From Streptomyces sp. NBC_00236 (GTDB lineage: Bacteria; Actinomycetota; Actinomycetes; Streptomycetales; Streptomycetaceae), in contig NZ_CP108100.1 in the NCBI RefSeq assembly GCF_036195045.1, positions 8,246,001-8,310,000 on the forward strand: a stretch of DNA of 64,000 bases, read 5' to 3'. Under the pieces are notes generated by a model. That model was not told where the DNA came from. It was given only the letters and a program-made list of their open reading frames with translations, and did not search any database. The position numbers and the translations under genes were made by a program. Of this stretch, positions 18,191 to 30,134 are shown one piece after another (within the stretch, counting starts at the first letter, position 1; every line of letters begins with the position of its first letter).

Positions 18191-19680
18191 AGGGTGCCGA
18201 CGCTCGCCCCAGCCGTGGCCTCTCGCTGCGCAGCCGGCTCCTGGCGATCACCCTCGCGCTGTTGGTCGCCGCGCTGCTCGCCAGTACCGGCCTGGTGATC
18301 GACCAGCTCCAGCGCGAACTCGTCCGCCAACTGGACGAGCGGGTCGAAGGCGTCGCCGCCGTCACCGCACGACTTCCCGGGCTGCCGGACGTCATCGGCA
18401 AGGACGCCTCCCAGGTCCGCGAGAGCGTCGAACAACTGTGGCTCCCCGACGTCTACGTCGCCGTCCTCGGCCCTGACGGCCGGGTCACCCGGGTCATCCG
18501 GCCCGCCACGGGTCCCGCGCCCGAGCTGCCCCGTCTCGATACCGTGGCGGTGGCCGGGCGCGGCGGCAGGCCTTTCACCGCGGACGCGGCGAGCGGGGGC
18601 GGTACCTGGAGAGCCGTCGCCGTACCGACGACGGCCGGCGAGAGCGGCGGTTCGGAAGGAAGCGTGGTTGTGGCGGGCTCCCATCGCGACGTCGATGACG
18701 CCATGAGCCGGCTCACCAGGAAGGTCCTCCTGATCGACGCCGCGGTCCTGGTCCTGCTGGGCCTGGCCGGATGGTTCGCGGTGCGCGGCGGGCTGCGGCC
18801 ACTGCGCCGGATCGAGGCCACAGCCGGCGCCATCGCCTCCGGCGACCTCTCCCGTCGGGTCCCGCAGCTGGCTGCTCCTCGCACCGAGCTCGGCCGGCTG
18901 TCCACCTCGCTCAACGGCATGCTCGACCGGATCGAGGAGGGCAACGCCGCCCGCGCCGAGACCGAGCACCGCATGCGCCGCTTCATCGCCGACGTCAGCC
19001 ACGAACTGCGCACCCCGATGGCCGGCATCAAGGGCTTCACCGAGCTGTACCGGATGGGCGGCATGCCCGCGCGCGCCGACGTCGACGCCTCGATGAGCCG
19101 CATCGAACGGGAAGCCGGACGGCTGGTCGGGCTGGTGGAGGAACTGTTGCTTCTGGCCCGCCTCGACGAGGACGCGGCAACTGCCGCTGCCGCGCGCACC
19201 CTGCAGGTCACCCCCATGGACCTACGCACGCTGGCCGCCGACGCCCTGCACGATCTGCGCGCCCTCGACCCGCAGCGCCCCGTGACCCTCACCGGCCCCG
19301 GCGGCGGACCACCCGCCGCCGCCCCTGTCGTCGGCGATGAGGCCAGGCTTCATCAGGTCACCTCCAACCTGGTCGGCAACGCCGTCGCGCACACTCCGAC
19401 CGGCACTCCGGTGCGTATCGGCGTCGGCACGAAAGACGGATGCGCCATCCTGGAATTCCACGACGAGGGGCCCGGCATGACTGCCGACCAGGCAGAGCGG
19501 GCCTTCGACCGGTTCTACCGGGCGGACAGGGCCCGCGCCCGTGGCCGGCCCGGCGGCGGCGCCGGCTTGGGGCTGGCCATCGTCGACTCCCTCGTACGCG
19601 CTCATGGTGGCCGCGTCGAGATCGAGACGACCCTCGGTAAGGGTGCGAACTTCCGCATCGTGCTGCCTCTGCACCCATGA
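18187..19680 (+). CDS. Membrane sensor histidine kinase
   Basis: 497 residues from GTG overlapping the regulator stop codon. Two membrane helices (about 17-37 and 180-199) enclose an extracytoplasmic sensor region of about 140 residues rich in glycine and alanine. HAMP follows (about 200-253). The dimerisation domain has H272 in FIADVSHELRTPM. The ATPase domain has the N box (NLVGNAVAH, N398), G1 box DEGPG (426-430) and G2 box GGAGLGLAI (457-465). All catalytic residues are present, so it should phosphorylate the upstream regulator. No signal can be inferred. Last gene of a four-gene operon that starts at 15673. Confidence 0.95.
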   Translation: MKGADARPSRGLSLRSRLLAITLALLVAALLASTGLVIDQLQRELVRQLDERVEGVAAVTARLPGLPDVIGKDASQVRESVEQLWLPDVYVAVLGPDGRVTRVIRPATGPAPELPRLDTVAVAGRGGRPFTADAASGGGTWRAVAVPTTAGESGGSEGSVVVAGSHRDVDDAMSRLTRKVLLIDAAVLVLLGLAGWFAVRGGLRPLRRIEATAGAIASGDLSRRVPQLAAPRTELGRLSTSLNGMLDRIEEGNAARAETEHRMRRFIADVSHELRTPMAGIKGFTELYRMGGMPARADVDASMSRIEREAGRLVGLVEELLLLARLDEDAATAAAARTLQVTPMDLRTLAADALHDLRALDPQRPVTLTGPGGGPPAAAPVVGDEARLHQVTSNLVGNAVAHTPTGTPVRIGVGTKDGCAILEFHDEGPGMTADQAERAFDRFYRADRARARGRPGGGAGLGLAIVDSLVRAHGGRVEIETTLGKGANFRIVLPLHP

Positions 19681-20452
19681 GAGGGCGGTTCGAGAGGTGG
19701 TGTACGGGTGTACGGGCCGACCGGCCGGCCGTGGAGTTCTGGGCAGGGAGCCGGTCAGTGAGAGCGGTGACGGTCTTCCGGGGGAATCGCGCGGTGTTCG
19801 AGGTGGATCGCGGCCTTCCGTAGCCGGGCCTGCAGGTTTTCGATACGCGTGCGGAGGCCGTCGGTCGGCGTCCTCCCAGATGCAGAGCACTTCGAGCACG
19901 GGCTGGATGCACTGCGGGCTTCACCGTCGCCGAGCCGTTGGCCAAGTGGCTCAGGCCTGGCGGCAGGTGCTGTCGTCGAGCTGAGATTCGAGTTGAGACA
20001 GCCGGATTGGGCCGACGTGTTCTGCGCAAGCGGGCGGGTGCGGAGGGTCAAGGTCCGGCTGCAAGAGCTGCTCTTGCCGTTGCGCTTCGCAGTGGCGGTG
20101 TGGTTGCTTCCCGAAGGCGTTCTGGCAGCGGGAGGCGCCTTCCTCAGCAGCCTGTCCGGCTTCATAGTCAGGAGGGGCGTCCTGACCGCACGGCACGCCA
20201 AGATGGTTTCCCTGCTTGGGCCTTGGACCGTCAACGTCGACGAGTCCCATGACCATGTGTGCCTCATGGGTACGCACATGGAGATGCGCCGTACCTGCTC
20301 GTCGCGCACTATCTGCCCAAGCGCGAATCGGGCAGGGACGACACCAACCAGCTGTGCAGCCTATTCGACCACCACCTACCCCGCCACGGCGGACGTCCGC
20401 CCCAGCGCTGAGGTCCGGTAAGGTCCACAGTCCTTCTAGCGGGGGAGAAACG
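19681..20452. other. Stretch without a supported gene
   Basis: About 770 bases with scattered open frames on both strands. A plus-strand segment around 20060-20200 (LLLPLRFAVAVWLLPEGVLA...) is hydrophobic and might descend from a transposase or membrane gene, but nothing can be named. The end (GGGGGAG at 20441) is the ribosome-binding site for the frameshifted YcxB-like gene. Confidence 0.35.
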
Positions 20453-21015
20453 ATGGTTGAGGGCCACAGCGCCGAAGCCGTGCACAGCGCGCAGTCGTCT
20501 GACGATGTCGTGGACGAGCAGACCGCCGTCCAAGTGGTGTACCGGCCCCGGTCTGCCGACACACTGGTCGGCCTGCGGGTCCGTGGCGGATCAAGCGGAC
20601 CGGGTGGCTGCTGCGAGGTGTGTTTCTCACTCTGTGGGTAGGGCAATGGTTGCTCCCCACCGTGGGTCGCGGAAGAGTCGACTTGGTCTCGACCGCTTTG
20701 TTCTTGTTCGTCGTTCTGATTGTGTGCGGGTACCCCCGCCTGCAGGCCGCCAGTGTGCAGCGACTCGTCGGTTGGCAGGGCGAATACCGCGCCACTGTGT
20801 CCCCGGCGGGGATCACCTGCCGGACTGACCACAGCACGCAGGTCCTGGAGTGGACCGTCTTCCAGGGCTACCGTGAGACCGTCGGCCACTTCGTCCTGCT
20901 GAGTCGGGACCCCAACATCATGTACCTCGCTGTCCTGCCCAAACAGGGCGTGCGTGAGGCCGAGGACCTCGACCGGCTGCGGGCCATCCTGGACCAGCAC
21001 ACCCCTCAAGTGTGA
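20453..21015 (+). pseudogene. YcxB-like membrane protein, broken by one frameshift
   Basis: Translation would start at ATG 20453 after GGGGGAGAAACG and read MVEGHSAEAVHSAQSSDD ... ADTLVGLRVRG. It then needs a one-base insertion near 20585 to continue as IKRTGWLLRG, membrane segments FLTLWVGQWLLP and VDLVSTALFLFVVLIVCGYP, and the typical YcxB C-terminal core (GITCRTDHSTQVLEWTVFQG ... FVLLSRDPNIMYLAVLPKQ). The reconstructed protein of about 187 residues has normal length for the family. A single-base deletion or a sequencing error would explain it. Confidence 0.65.
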
Positions 21016-21111
21016 AGAACGTGAAGGGAACCCCCGCATCGGCCGGTCGAGTCGGCTGAATCCGCTGCCGCAAGGCTTTAAGGCTTTGTGCTGCGCTGCC
21101 GCTGGTAGTCG

Positions 21112-21717
21112 TCAGTAGCAGTGGCCGGGCCAGTGCGGATCCGTCCACCGGTCTTCACCAGTGAGCCCGAGCAGCCGTATCCGGTGCTGCAGATCTACCC
21201 CTGCGCCCGACTCATGAAGCCGTACCGCAGCGTGGCCGAGGAGCCAGGCGACCAGTTCGGCGCGCATCTTCTCCTCGTCGTGCTCGTACCATCCGATGTG
21301 CCACGGCACGTTGTCTCCCAGGAGCTCGTACTCCCATGCTGCGGCGGTCTCGGCCAGGCGGAGGTCGCTGAGGTCGCCGGTCCGCTTCTCCCAATCGGCG
21401 AGCCAGGGGCCGACCGTTCCAGATGCCTCGGCACACAGGACGAAGACCTGGTGCGCCGGGACGACCGCATTCGGATCGGTGAGACTGTGCTCCCACCAGG
21501 CGTGCAGAAACTCGCGTACGCAAGCGGCGTGGTCGTCGGGCCACTGCTGCCAGCGGCCTCGGGCGAAGGAATACCCGGCCTCCTCCAGTCCGAACAGAGG
21601 ATCCGCGCGACCGGCGACCAGTGCCGGGGCGAACTGCGGCAGGACGCGTTTCAGCACGGCGGCGTGATCGGTCCAGTCAAAAGGCTGGCGGAGTCGAGGA
21701 ACCAGCACTGCTCCCAC
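21112..21717 (-). CDS. Conserved hypothetical protein
   Basis: 201 residues from GTG. It is rich in tryptophan and acidic residues (RGRWQQWPDDHAACVREFLH, WEYELLGDNVPWHIGWYEHD) with coding composition throughout, no membrane segment and no recognised motif. Its first ~15 codons overlap, in a different frame, the tail of a SMI1/KNR4-like fragment, so the true N-terminus may have been replaced at a junction near 21690. It could belong to the same polymorphic-toxin immunity neighbourhood, but this is inference. Confidence 0.6.
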   Translation of the reverse strand: MGAVLVPRLRQPFDWTDHAAVLKRVLPQFAPALVAGRADPLFGLEEAGYSFARGRWQQWPDDHAACVREFLHAWWEHSLTDPNAVVPAHQVFVLCAEASGTVGPWLADWEKRTGDLSDLRLAETAAAWEYELLGDNVPWHIGWYEHDEEKMRAELVAWLLGHAAVRLHESGAGVDLQHRIRLLGLTGEDRWTDPHWPGHCY

Positions 21718-21845
21718 GTTCCGCCGCTGTACGGGTTCGGCTCGAAGAGCAGGACTTGACCGTCCTCACTGAGACAGTCAACGCCTGCGTACATGGCGCA
21801 GCCCCAGGTGAGGATCGGCACGATGCCTTCGGGTCACTGCGGGTG
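21670..21845 (-). pseudogene. SMI1/KNR4-type immunity protein fragment
   Basis: The minus-strand frame PEGIVPILTWGCAMYAGVDC, then LSEDGQVLLFEPNPYSGGTW and EQCWFLDSASLL, matches the core of SMI1/KNR4 (SUKH) proteins, which often neutralise toxins of contact-dependent systems. A TGA precedes the segment and the C-terminal part is replaced by unrelated sequence. Only the central portion survives. Confidence 0.5.
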
Positions 21846-21904
21846 CTCCACTCCGAGAGACGCCACACGCCGCGTCAGGTACTCGTCGGCGATGCTGGAG
21901 CCCG

Positions 21905-22365
21905 GGCCGGTGAAACCCCTGACGACGTGGACCGCTTCTGGCAGGCATTCCTCCGCCGCTCGACTTGGAGCACACCTTTCGCTTCGCGAAGCAGACCCTC
22001 GGCTGGACCGCCCCGAAACTCCGCACTCCCGAAGCGGCGGACCGCTGGACCTGGATCATGATCGTCGCCCACACCCAGCTCCGGCTCGCCCGCCCCCTGC
22101 CATCGACCTCCGCCGCCCCGGGAGAAACCCACCGTCTCCGACCGGCTCACCCCGGCCCGGGTCCGCCGGGGGTTCAGGAACATTCGCGCTCACCTCGCCT
22201 GCCCGGCGCGTGTTCCCAAACCCCGAGGCACCGGACCCGGACGACCACCCGGCGCCAAGAACAAACACCGGGCACCCCGCTACGACGTCGGCGAGACCGT
22301 CGAAGGCCCCGAGACCCTCAAGGCCATCGGCAGGCCTGGAAGCTCCTGCCGGAAGCCCCTGGTAG
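21905..22365 (+). pseudogene. Transposase C-terminal remnant (large DDE transposase type)
   Basis: The words VDRFWQAFLRR, LEHTFRFAKQTLGWTAPKL, RTPEAADRWTWIMIVAHTQL, RLARPL, then in shifted frames VRRGFRNIRAHLACPARVPK and LKAIGRPGSCRKAPG, are the conserved C-terminal block of a common Streptomyces putative transposase family (EHTFRFAKQ signature). At least two frameshifts are present. It ends just before a perfect 21-bp hairpin. Confidence 0.6.
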
Positions 22366-22403
22366 ATAAGGATCAAGCTCAGATCGTGTTGAGATCTCGC
22401 GTT

Positions 22404-22449
22404 GTGATCGGGTGCCGGAGATCAGCAATGATCTCCGGCACCCGATCAC
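22404..22449. terminator. Perfect 21-bp inverted repeat (hairpin)
   Basis: GTGATCGGGTGCCGGAGATC(A) and its exact complement are separated by GCAA. There is no T-run. It could be a factor-independent-like terminator after the transposase remnant, an IS end, or a protective stem at the 5' end of the CdiI-like mRNA, because it ends 24 bases before the preferred GTG start. Confidence 0.6.
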
Positions 22450-22473
22450 ATGGCTTCACGGGAGAATCGTTTG

Positions 22474-22881
22474 GTGACTGTATCTATCGACCGTCGTCGG
22501 TCCCTTGAAGAGCTGGAACGTGATCGCTGGCCGGCGCCCCCGCCTGGCGCCACCTATCTCATTGCGACGGCGCATGCCTTGCGGGGTCGGCCTGTCGGGA
22601 CTCTGACCGTTGAGGAACTCCGGCTGCTGATCGGCCAGGACATTGGGCTGCCAGTGCTTCTTCCGCTCGCGATGGAGGTGCTTCATGACAACCCGCTGGC
22701 CGAAGGCGACATGTACGAGGGCGATCTGTTGCGGGCGGTCCTGACGATGAACTCAGCTGTCTGGAGCGCTCATCCGGAACTTGCGAAGCGATTGACCTTC
22801 ATCGTCGGCGGCCTCTCCGGGCTCTCGCCAGACCTGCAGAGCAAGGTCGAGCGGTTCGTAGGCGACGCCCAGAACCCCTGA
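22474..22881 (+). CDS. Contact-dependent growth inhibition immunity-type protein (CdiI-like)
   Basis: 135 residues from the GTG of VTVSIDRRRSLEELE, which has GGGAGA nine bases upstream; the ATG eight codons earlier sits against the hairpin without a ribosome-binding site. The pattern SLEELERDRWPAPP ... VGTLTVEELRLLIGQDIGLP ... EGDMYEGDLLRAVL is that of the actinobacterial family annotated as CDI immunity proteins. These are helical proteins that block the toxin tip of CDI/RHS-type systems. No cognate toxin gene lies next to it. An RHS pseudogene is present 31 kb away. The family is a resemblance call, and activity is inferred. Confidence 0.7.
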   Translation: MTVSIDRRRSLEELERDRWPAPPPGATYLIATAHALRGRPVGTLTVEELRLLIGQDIGLPVLLPLAMEVLHDNPLAEGDMYEGDLLRAVLTMNSAVWSAHPELAKRLTFIVGGLSGLSPDLQSKVERFVGDAQNP

Positions 22882-22924
22882 CGCGTTGCAGGTGTCTATC
22901 GCCTACGCCGGGCCTGTACACCGA

Positions 22925-23120
22925 AGACTCCGTGGACCAAGCCGTTGACCGGGCAATTTCGGCTGAGCCAGCGGACCATGATGCCGATCATCGCCCACCG
23001 GATCATGGTCTCAGACCCGGGCAGGCTCGGCCTCGTAGTCACGGGTAGGGCGTCGGTGTGTGGTCATCCAGTCAAACGTCCGCTCAACGGCCCAGCTGAG
23101 CAGGTCGGTTCGGAGTCCAC
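22925..23120 (-). pseudogene. IS5-type transposase C-terminal remnant
   Basis: The minus-strand peptide WAVERTFDWMTTHRRPTRDY followed by EAEPARSETMIRWAMIGIMV is the C-terminal signature (WVVERTF.W...RRL.RDYE) of another IS5 subgroup. Catalytic residues upstream are missing. It directly abuts the 3' end of the SDR gene. Confidence 0.5.
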
Positions 23121-23183
23121 CCCGGTTCCTGGCGAGTGCGTGACGCGCCCACCGCCACCTCGACGCTCTCCGCGCGCACGGAG

Positions 23184-23900
23184 TTACCAGGCAACGGCTC
23201 CCTCGTCGTCGAAGAAGCCGCCTCGGGGGCCTTCGTCGGGCAGTGTCGCGAGGCGAAGGGCGATCGCGGCTCCCTGGTCGGGTGTTCGGTCACCGGCGAA
23301 TCCGGTGAAGTCGGTTGCGACGTACCCGGGGCATGCCGCGTTCACGATGATGTTCGTGTCGGCGAACCGGCGGGCGTACTGTGCCGTGACGCTGTTGAGC
23401 ATCGACTTGGAGGGTGCGTAGGCGGCCATGACAGGGCCGGCCTGCAGCGTCAGCGAGCCCATGTTGCTGGACATGTTGACGATCCGGGGCGAGGCGGCGC
23501 GGCTGAGCAGCGGGAGCATCGCATTCGTCACCCGTACAACCCCGAAGACGTTCGTTTCCAGGACCGTGCGCAGGACGTCGAGGTCGAGGGTCGTGGGGTC
23601 CTGCGCCCCGTCCTCGAACCGGCCGGAGATTCCTGCGTTGTTGACGAGGACGTCGAGTCGCCCAGCCTCCTTCTCGATGCTCGCCGCTGCTGCGGCGGCA
23701 CTGTCCTCGGAGGTGACATCGAGGGCGACTCCGAAGGCGTTTGTGCCCGTGGCACACAGCCGCGCCACGGCCTCAGCGCGTCGGGCATCGTCACGAGCCC
23801 CCACAGCGACGGTGAAGCCAAGGGTTCCGAGCCCCTGAGCGATGGCGAAGCCGATTCCCTTGTTCGCGCCGGTGACCAGCGCTGTCTTGGTGTTGTTCAT
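23184..23900 (-). CDS. Short-chain dehydrogenase/reductase (SDR)
   Basis: 238 residues from ATG of MNNTKTALVTG (an ATG three codons earlier is also possible). This is a classical SDR: cofactor motif TGANKGIG (10-17), NNAG (87-90), and catalytic triad S145 (NMSSNMGS), Y161 and K165 (YAPSK). It is an NAD(P)-dependent cytoplasmic oxidoreductase acting on an unknown alcohol or carbonyl. The gene is divergent from a LysR regulator, and the 96-base gap carries a LysR-type palindrome, so the SDR is very likely the regulator's target. The C-terminal ...FFDDEGAVAW is normal for this subgroup. Confidence 0.92.
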   Translation of the reverse strand: MNNTKTALVTGANKGIGFAIAQGLGTLGFTVAVGARDDARRAEAVARLCATGTNAFGVALDVTSEDSAAAAAASIEKEAGRLDVLVNNAGISGRFEDGAQDPTTLDLDVLRTVLETNVFGVVRVTNAMLPLLSRAASPRIVNMSSNMGSLTLQAGPVMAAYAPSKSMLNSVTAQYARRFADTNIIVNAACPGYVATDFTGFAGDRTPDQGAAIALRLATLPDEGPRGGFFDDEGAVAW

Positions 23901-23955
23901 GCTGCCCATGCTCAGCGCGTGGCGTCCGTTTCGTCCAATACCGATCAAGTACGTC

Positions 23956-23976
23956 GTGATACCCGGTAGGTATCAC
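23956..23976. promoter_or_regulatory. LysR-type palindromic operator between SDR and LysR genes
   Basis: GTGATACC-CGGTA-GGTATCAC is a perfect 8-bp inverted repeat with 5-base centre. It contains the T-N11-A core (ATACC-N5-GGTAT) expected for LysR-type regulators and lies 20 bases before the LysR start. Confidence 0.75.
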
Positions 23977-23996
23977 AAGGTGGATAGGGTACGGGC

Positions 23997-24875
23997 ATGG
24001 ACGACCTGGAAACCCGTGAGCTGCGGTACTTCGTTGCAGTCGCCGAGGAGCTGCACTTCGGGCGCGCGGCGCAGCGACTGGGGATCGCGCAGCCACCGCT
24101 GTCACGGGCCATTCGGCAGCTGGAACGCCGGCTCGGCGTCCAGCTCCTGGACCGGGACCGACGAGGGGTGGCCCTCACCGGCGCCGGCGGTGTGCTGCTG
24201 CGCGACGCCCGGGTAGCCCTTGATGCGGTCGCAGCTGCCGCGCGCCGGACCCGGCGGGCCGCGGATCTCCAGCCGCCACTCGTACTGGTGACGAAAGCCG
24301 GCGCATCCCACGAGCTGCTGCAACGACTCGTCGCCGCGTCGGCAGCCGACACCGACACGGCACCGGTCGAAGTCGTCCTGTGCGAGGTCGGCGAGCAGGC
24401 ACGGTTCCTGCGTAGCGGGCGCGCGGATGCGGCCCTCATGCACCGGCCGGTCGACGACCTGGCCGGGTTCGATACCGAGGACCTCTACACCGAAGGCCAA
24501 GTCGCCCTCCTGCCGTCGGGACACCCGCTTGCCGCACGTCCCCGGCTCACCCTCGCGGACGTCAGCAACGTGCCGGATCTTCCCATCGCCCGATGGCCCC
24601 GACTCGACGGCTCCTACCCTGACGGCCCCGGCCCCGAGGTGCACACCCAGTCACAGCTCGCTCAGCTGGTCGCGCTCGGCAAGACCTTGCTCGTCATCCC
24701 TGGCTCCAGCCGCGCCTGGCAGTGGCCCGACCATGTCGCGGTGCCCGTCGTCGACGCCCCGGACATCACGACCGTGCTCGCATGGCCAGCCGGCCACCAC
24801 TCATCGGCTCTCGCCGCACTGGTCCGAGCCGCAGCGGGGCTGCGGAACACGCCACCAGCTTCGCCCACGCCCTGA
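23997..24875 (+). CDS. LysR family transcriptional regulator
   Basis: 292 residues from ATG. The N-terminal winged HTH (1-62) is clear: LRYFVAVAEELHFGRAAQRL ... AQPPLSRAIRQLERRLGVQL. An effector-binding domain follows (about 90-285). Total length is normal. It faces away from the SDR gene with a palindromic operator between them, so it should control its own expression and the SDR. The effector is unknown. Confidence 0.93.
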   Translation: MDDLETRELRYFVAVAEELHFGRAAQRLGIAQPPLSRAIRQLERRLGVQLLDRDRRGVALTGAGGVLLRDARVALDAVAAAARRTRRAADLQPPLVLVTKAGASHELLQRLVAASAADTDTAPVEVVLCEVGEQARFLRSGRADAALMHRPVDDLAGFDTEDLYTEGQVALLPSGHPLAARPRLTLADVSNVPDLPIARWPRLDGSYPDGPGPEVHTQSQLAQLVALGKTLLVIPGSSRAWQWPDHVAVPVVDAPDITTVLAWPAGHHSSALAALVRAAAGLRNTPPASPTP

Positions 24876-25059
24876 ACTCCTCGCCACCAGCATCCCGGGA
24901 TGTCGACGGGGGACCGAACAGAGCTCTACGTCACCAACCTCTGTGAAGAGAACGCCCAGGTGTATTGATCACGAGCGTTGCTGACACACGGGTCCTGATC
25001 AAAGGCGAAGGCCTCCCGCATGGTGGAGCAGTCTACGAACGCACCACACGGAGGACTTC

Positions 25060-25540
25060 GTGTCCCACCGTGATGCCCGGCTGACTGTTCATGGCGGGCG
25101 TTGATCCAGCGTGTCTGTTCCGGCCGCCCGGTCGCGCATGTGGCCGGGGAGAGGGGGATCCCGCGGGCGACCGCTCACAAGTGGGTCCGCCGGTGGCAGG
25201 CCGATGTCGATTCAGGACTCATCGACCGTTCGAGCCGGCCGCACTGCACCCCCACCGGACGGCTACCGAAACGGAGGCTGCTGTCTGGGATCTGCGGCAG
25301 TCCCGCAAGCTCGGTCCTGCCTGAATCGGCCCGATCCTCGGACTGCCCGCCTCGACGGTGCACCGGATTCTGACCCGTCACGGCCCGAACCGTCTGGCCC
25401 GTCACGGCCCGAACCGTCTGGCCTGGGTGGACCGGCCGACCGGCGAGCCGATACGCCGCTACGAACGCAGCCGGCCCGGCGAGCCGGGCCGTCGACATCA
25501 GGAAGCTCGGCAGCATCCCTGACGGCGGCGGCTGGCACAC
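25060..25540 (+). pseudogene. IS481-type transposase fragment, frameshifted
   Basis: From GTG the sequence reads SHRDARLTVHGG, shifts, and continues as IQRVCSGRPVAHVAGERGIP, RATAHKWVRRWQADVDSGLI, DRSSRPH (IS481 helix-turn-helix). The pieces ICG(S)PASS, HRILTRHG and GEPIRRYERSRPGE follow in other frames. The sequence upstream (TGACACACGGGTCCTGATCAAAG near 24981) looks like the IS481-type end. The catalytic DDE part is missing after about 25540. Confidence 0.65.
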
Positions 25541-25873
25541 GGTCGGCAGAACAGGTCCTGGCGGTCTTCAGGGATCTGCGCGATGGGGCAGACCGCGACT
25601 TGGTCGGGATACTCGACGAGAGGTCTCACCGCCCGGGCACGCCTGCATGCGGGACGCGCGCTGCTCGGCGACCCGGCGCTCGCCCCGCCCGAGCCGCCGC
25701 TCCTCGGCGATCCGAGAAGTCCGGCAGCTGACGCGGAGCGGCGGCGCGCATGCCGGTCCCGGGCCGCCAATACGGCGGCGACCCGGGACCATCAGCGATG
25801 TTTTCCTGGAGGGGCGAATCAAGCCGTACCGCAGGCCGTCATTGCTTCGCTCCTTCGTCCGTGACAGGTCCCC
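25541..25873. other. Stretch without a supported gene
   Basis: GC-rich frames on both strands are arginine/alanine-rich and look non-coding. This stretch holds the 3' flank of xlnA and possible decayed IS481 sequence. No clear terminator hairpin could be picked out. Confidence 0.35.
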
Positions 25874-27433
<1,560 letters not shown>

Positions 27434-27783
27434 TCATGGGACGGGACGATCTTCGTGAGAGGCACGGTTACTCCATTGCGGCTCAGCCGGGGGACCGCCA
27501 GGCGGCCTCCTGCGCCTCTCCAACTGCGAGAAGGAGCAGGATGCGCTGGTGCGAACCTCACCGGAACGGAATGGAACGGACGGAACTGAACGGGGCGGGG
27601 AAGTGCGGGTGCAGAGATGTGGGGATCTGTGGCAGTCGTGCGTGGAATTGCCGTGGGCACGGACTGCCCAAGGCTGGTGCCGTTCGACGTATCGAGCCGT
27701 GGTCGGTTTCTCAGACAGGAATGATTGAGGTAATGACGATGCAGCGTCAATACTCCCGACACACAAAAGTTTCTGTCGAGAGG

Positions 27784-27796
27784 TCGAAACTTTCGA
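27784..27796. promoter_or_regulatory. Xylanase-type operator palindrome
   Basis: TCGAAACTTTCGA is a perfect inverted repeat (6-bp arms, central C). It matches the CGAA..TTCG / CGAAA-x-TTTCG elements reported upstream of Streptomyces xylanolytic genes and bound by xylan-responsive repressors (established knowledge). It is placed between xlnA and abfB and could serve both. Confidence 0.65.
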
Positions 27797-27999
27797 ACCT
27801 CGGTAGGTCGGGAGGGGAACTTACTCCTCGCGCGAACTGTTGGGCTGCTGGGCTGTATCGCGCACCTCTTGAGTGTCTCCCGCCACCGTTTCACCTTGAC
27901 GAGGTGAGGTGAGGCCGCTTCCCGGCAGGTCGGGAGGGAGGTTTGGCGGTGGCGTTCATGAAAATGTTTCGGCATCGATGGCGATACGTGCGAAAGGTG

Positions 28000-28027
28000 T
28001 TGACGCCGTTCGTGGGCTCCCTATCAT
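28000..28027 (+). promoter_or_regulatory. Probable abfB promoter
   Basis: TTGACG - 16 bases - TATCAT resembles the major vegetative sigma-factor consensus. It reads toward abfB, 279 bases before the start codon. CGAAAG lies immediately upstream (27991) and TTTCGAA just downstream (about 28062), so repression by the same factor is plausible. Confidence 0.45.
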
Positions 28028-28296
28028 TCAGGTTGACCGACACTTCGGCCCTTGATCGGTATTTCGAACACGCCGAGTCCGCCCCTCGCGCGGCCGGATG
28101 GCTCGGGGTCGTACCGCCCGAATGCTGAGATGCAAGGAGTCGCGCCTGCGCAATGTCATGAGCGTGTCATTTGCGGGTGGCCTGCTTCGGAAGGCCGGTA
28201 TGCCGTCGTGCTCACCGGCCGGCGAACATCCCGCAGGGCCCGACAGCCCGGGCGGCCTCGCCTCGACGAGGTCAGCCGGAACCGTCTCGAGCTTAG

Positions 28297-29730
<1,434 letters not shown>

Positions 29731-29862
29731 CCCTTCCGGGCAACGGCTGCGGCCTGGATGCGGTACGGTCCGCGAGCTTGTGGCAGGCGTGGCACGCCAC
29801 GACCAGAGCGCCCCGCTGATGACGCTCACCGTTTCCGGGAACGCCGGTCGATCGGCCGGCCT

Positions 29863-29909
29863 GCTGTGTCCGTCTGCCCTCGGCGAAGGCGAGGGCAGAC
29901 GGACACAGC
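29863..29909. terminator. Strong hairpin downstream of abfB
   Basis: GCTGTGTCCGTCTGCCCTCG and its exact complement around a GCGAAGG loop give a 20-bp stem. There is no T tract, as is common in Streptomyces. It lies 132 bases after the abfB stop and is a probable terminator. Confidence 0.6.
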
Positions 29910-30099
29910 GTCAGGCGCCGGTCAGTGGGCGGGCAGCCCGAACCTCCTGGCTGATGGATGAGGCAGACCGGTACAAGGAAGCCCTCGCCCACGCGCGACG
30001 CTGCCGACGGATCTGCACGGACTGACATCCAGCACTGTGTGGATCTGGAGCAGTCGGGGACAGGTCGAAGAGCTCTTGGCCGGGTCCGGGCAGGTACCG

Positions 30100-30134
30100 A
30101 CGTGGAGGCGTGGGAGGCGGCCACGCCTCCACGT
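30100..30134. terminator. Hairpin between convergent abfB and DUF6193 genes
   Basis: ACGTGGAGGCGTGG - GAGGCGG - CCACGCCTCCACGT forms a perfect 14-bp stem. It lies 130 bases beyond the 3' end of the DUF6193 gene and could terminate transcription from either side. Confidence 0.5.

Noticed and set aside
27943..28128. 61-codon frame starting MAVAFMKMFRHRW upstream of abfB
   Set aside because: It covers the probable abfB promoter and lacks a ribosome-binding site and coding bias.
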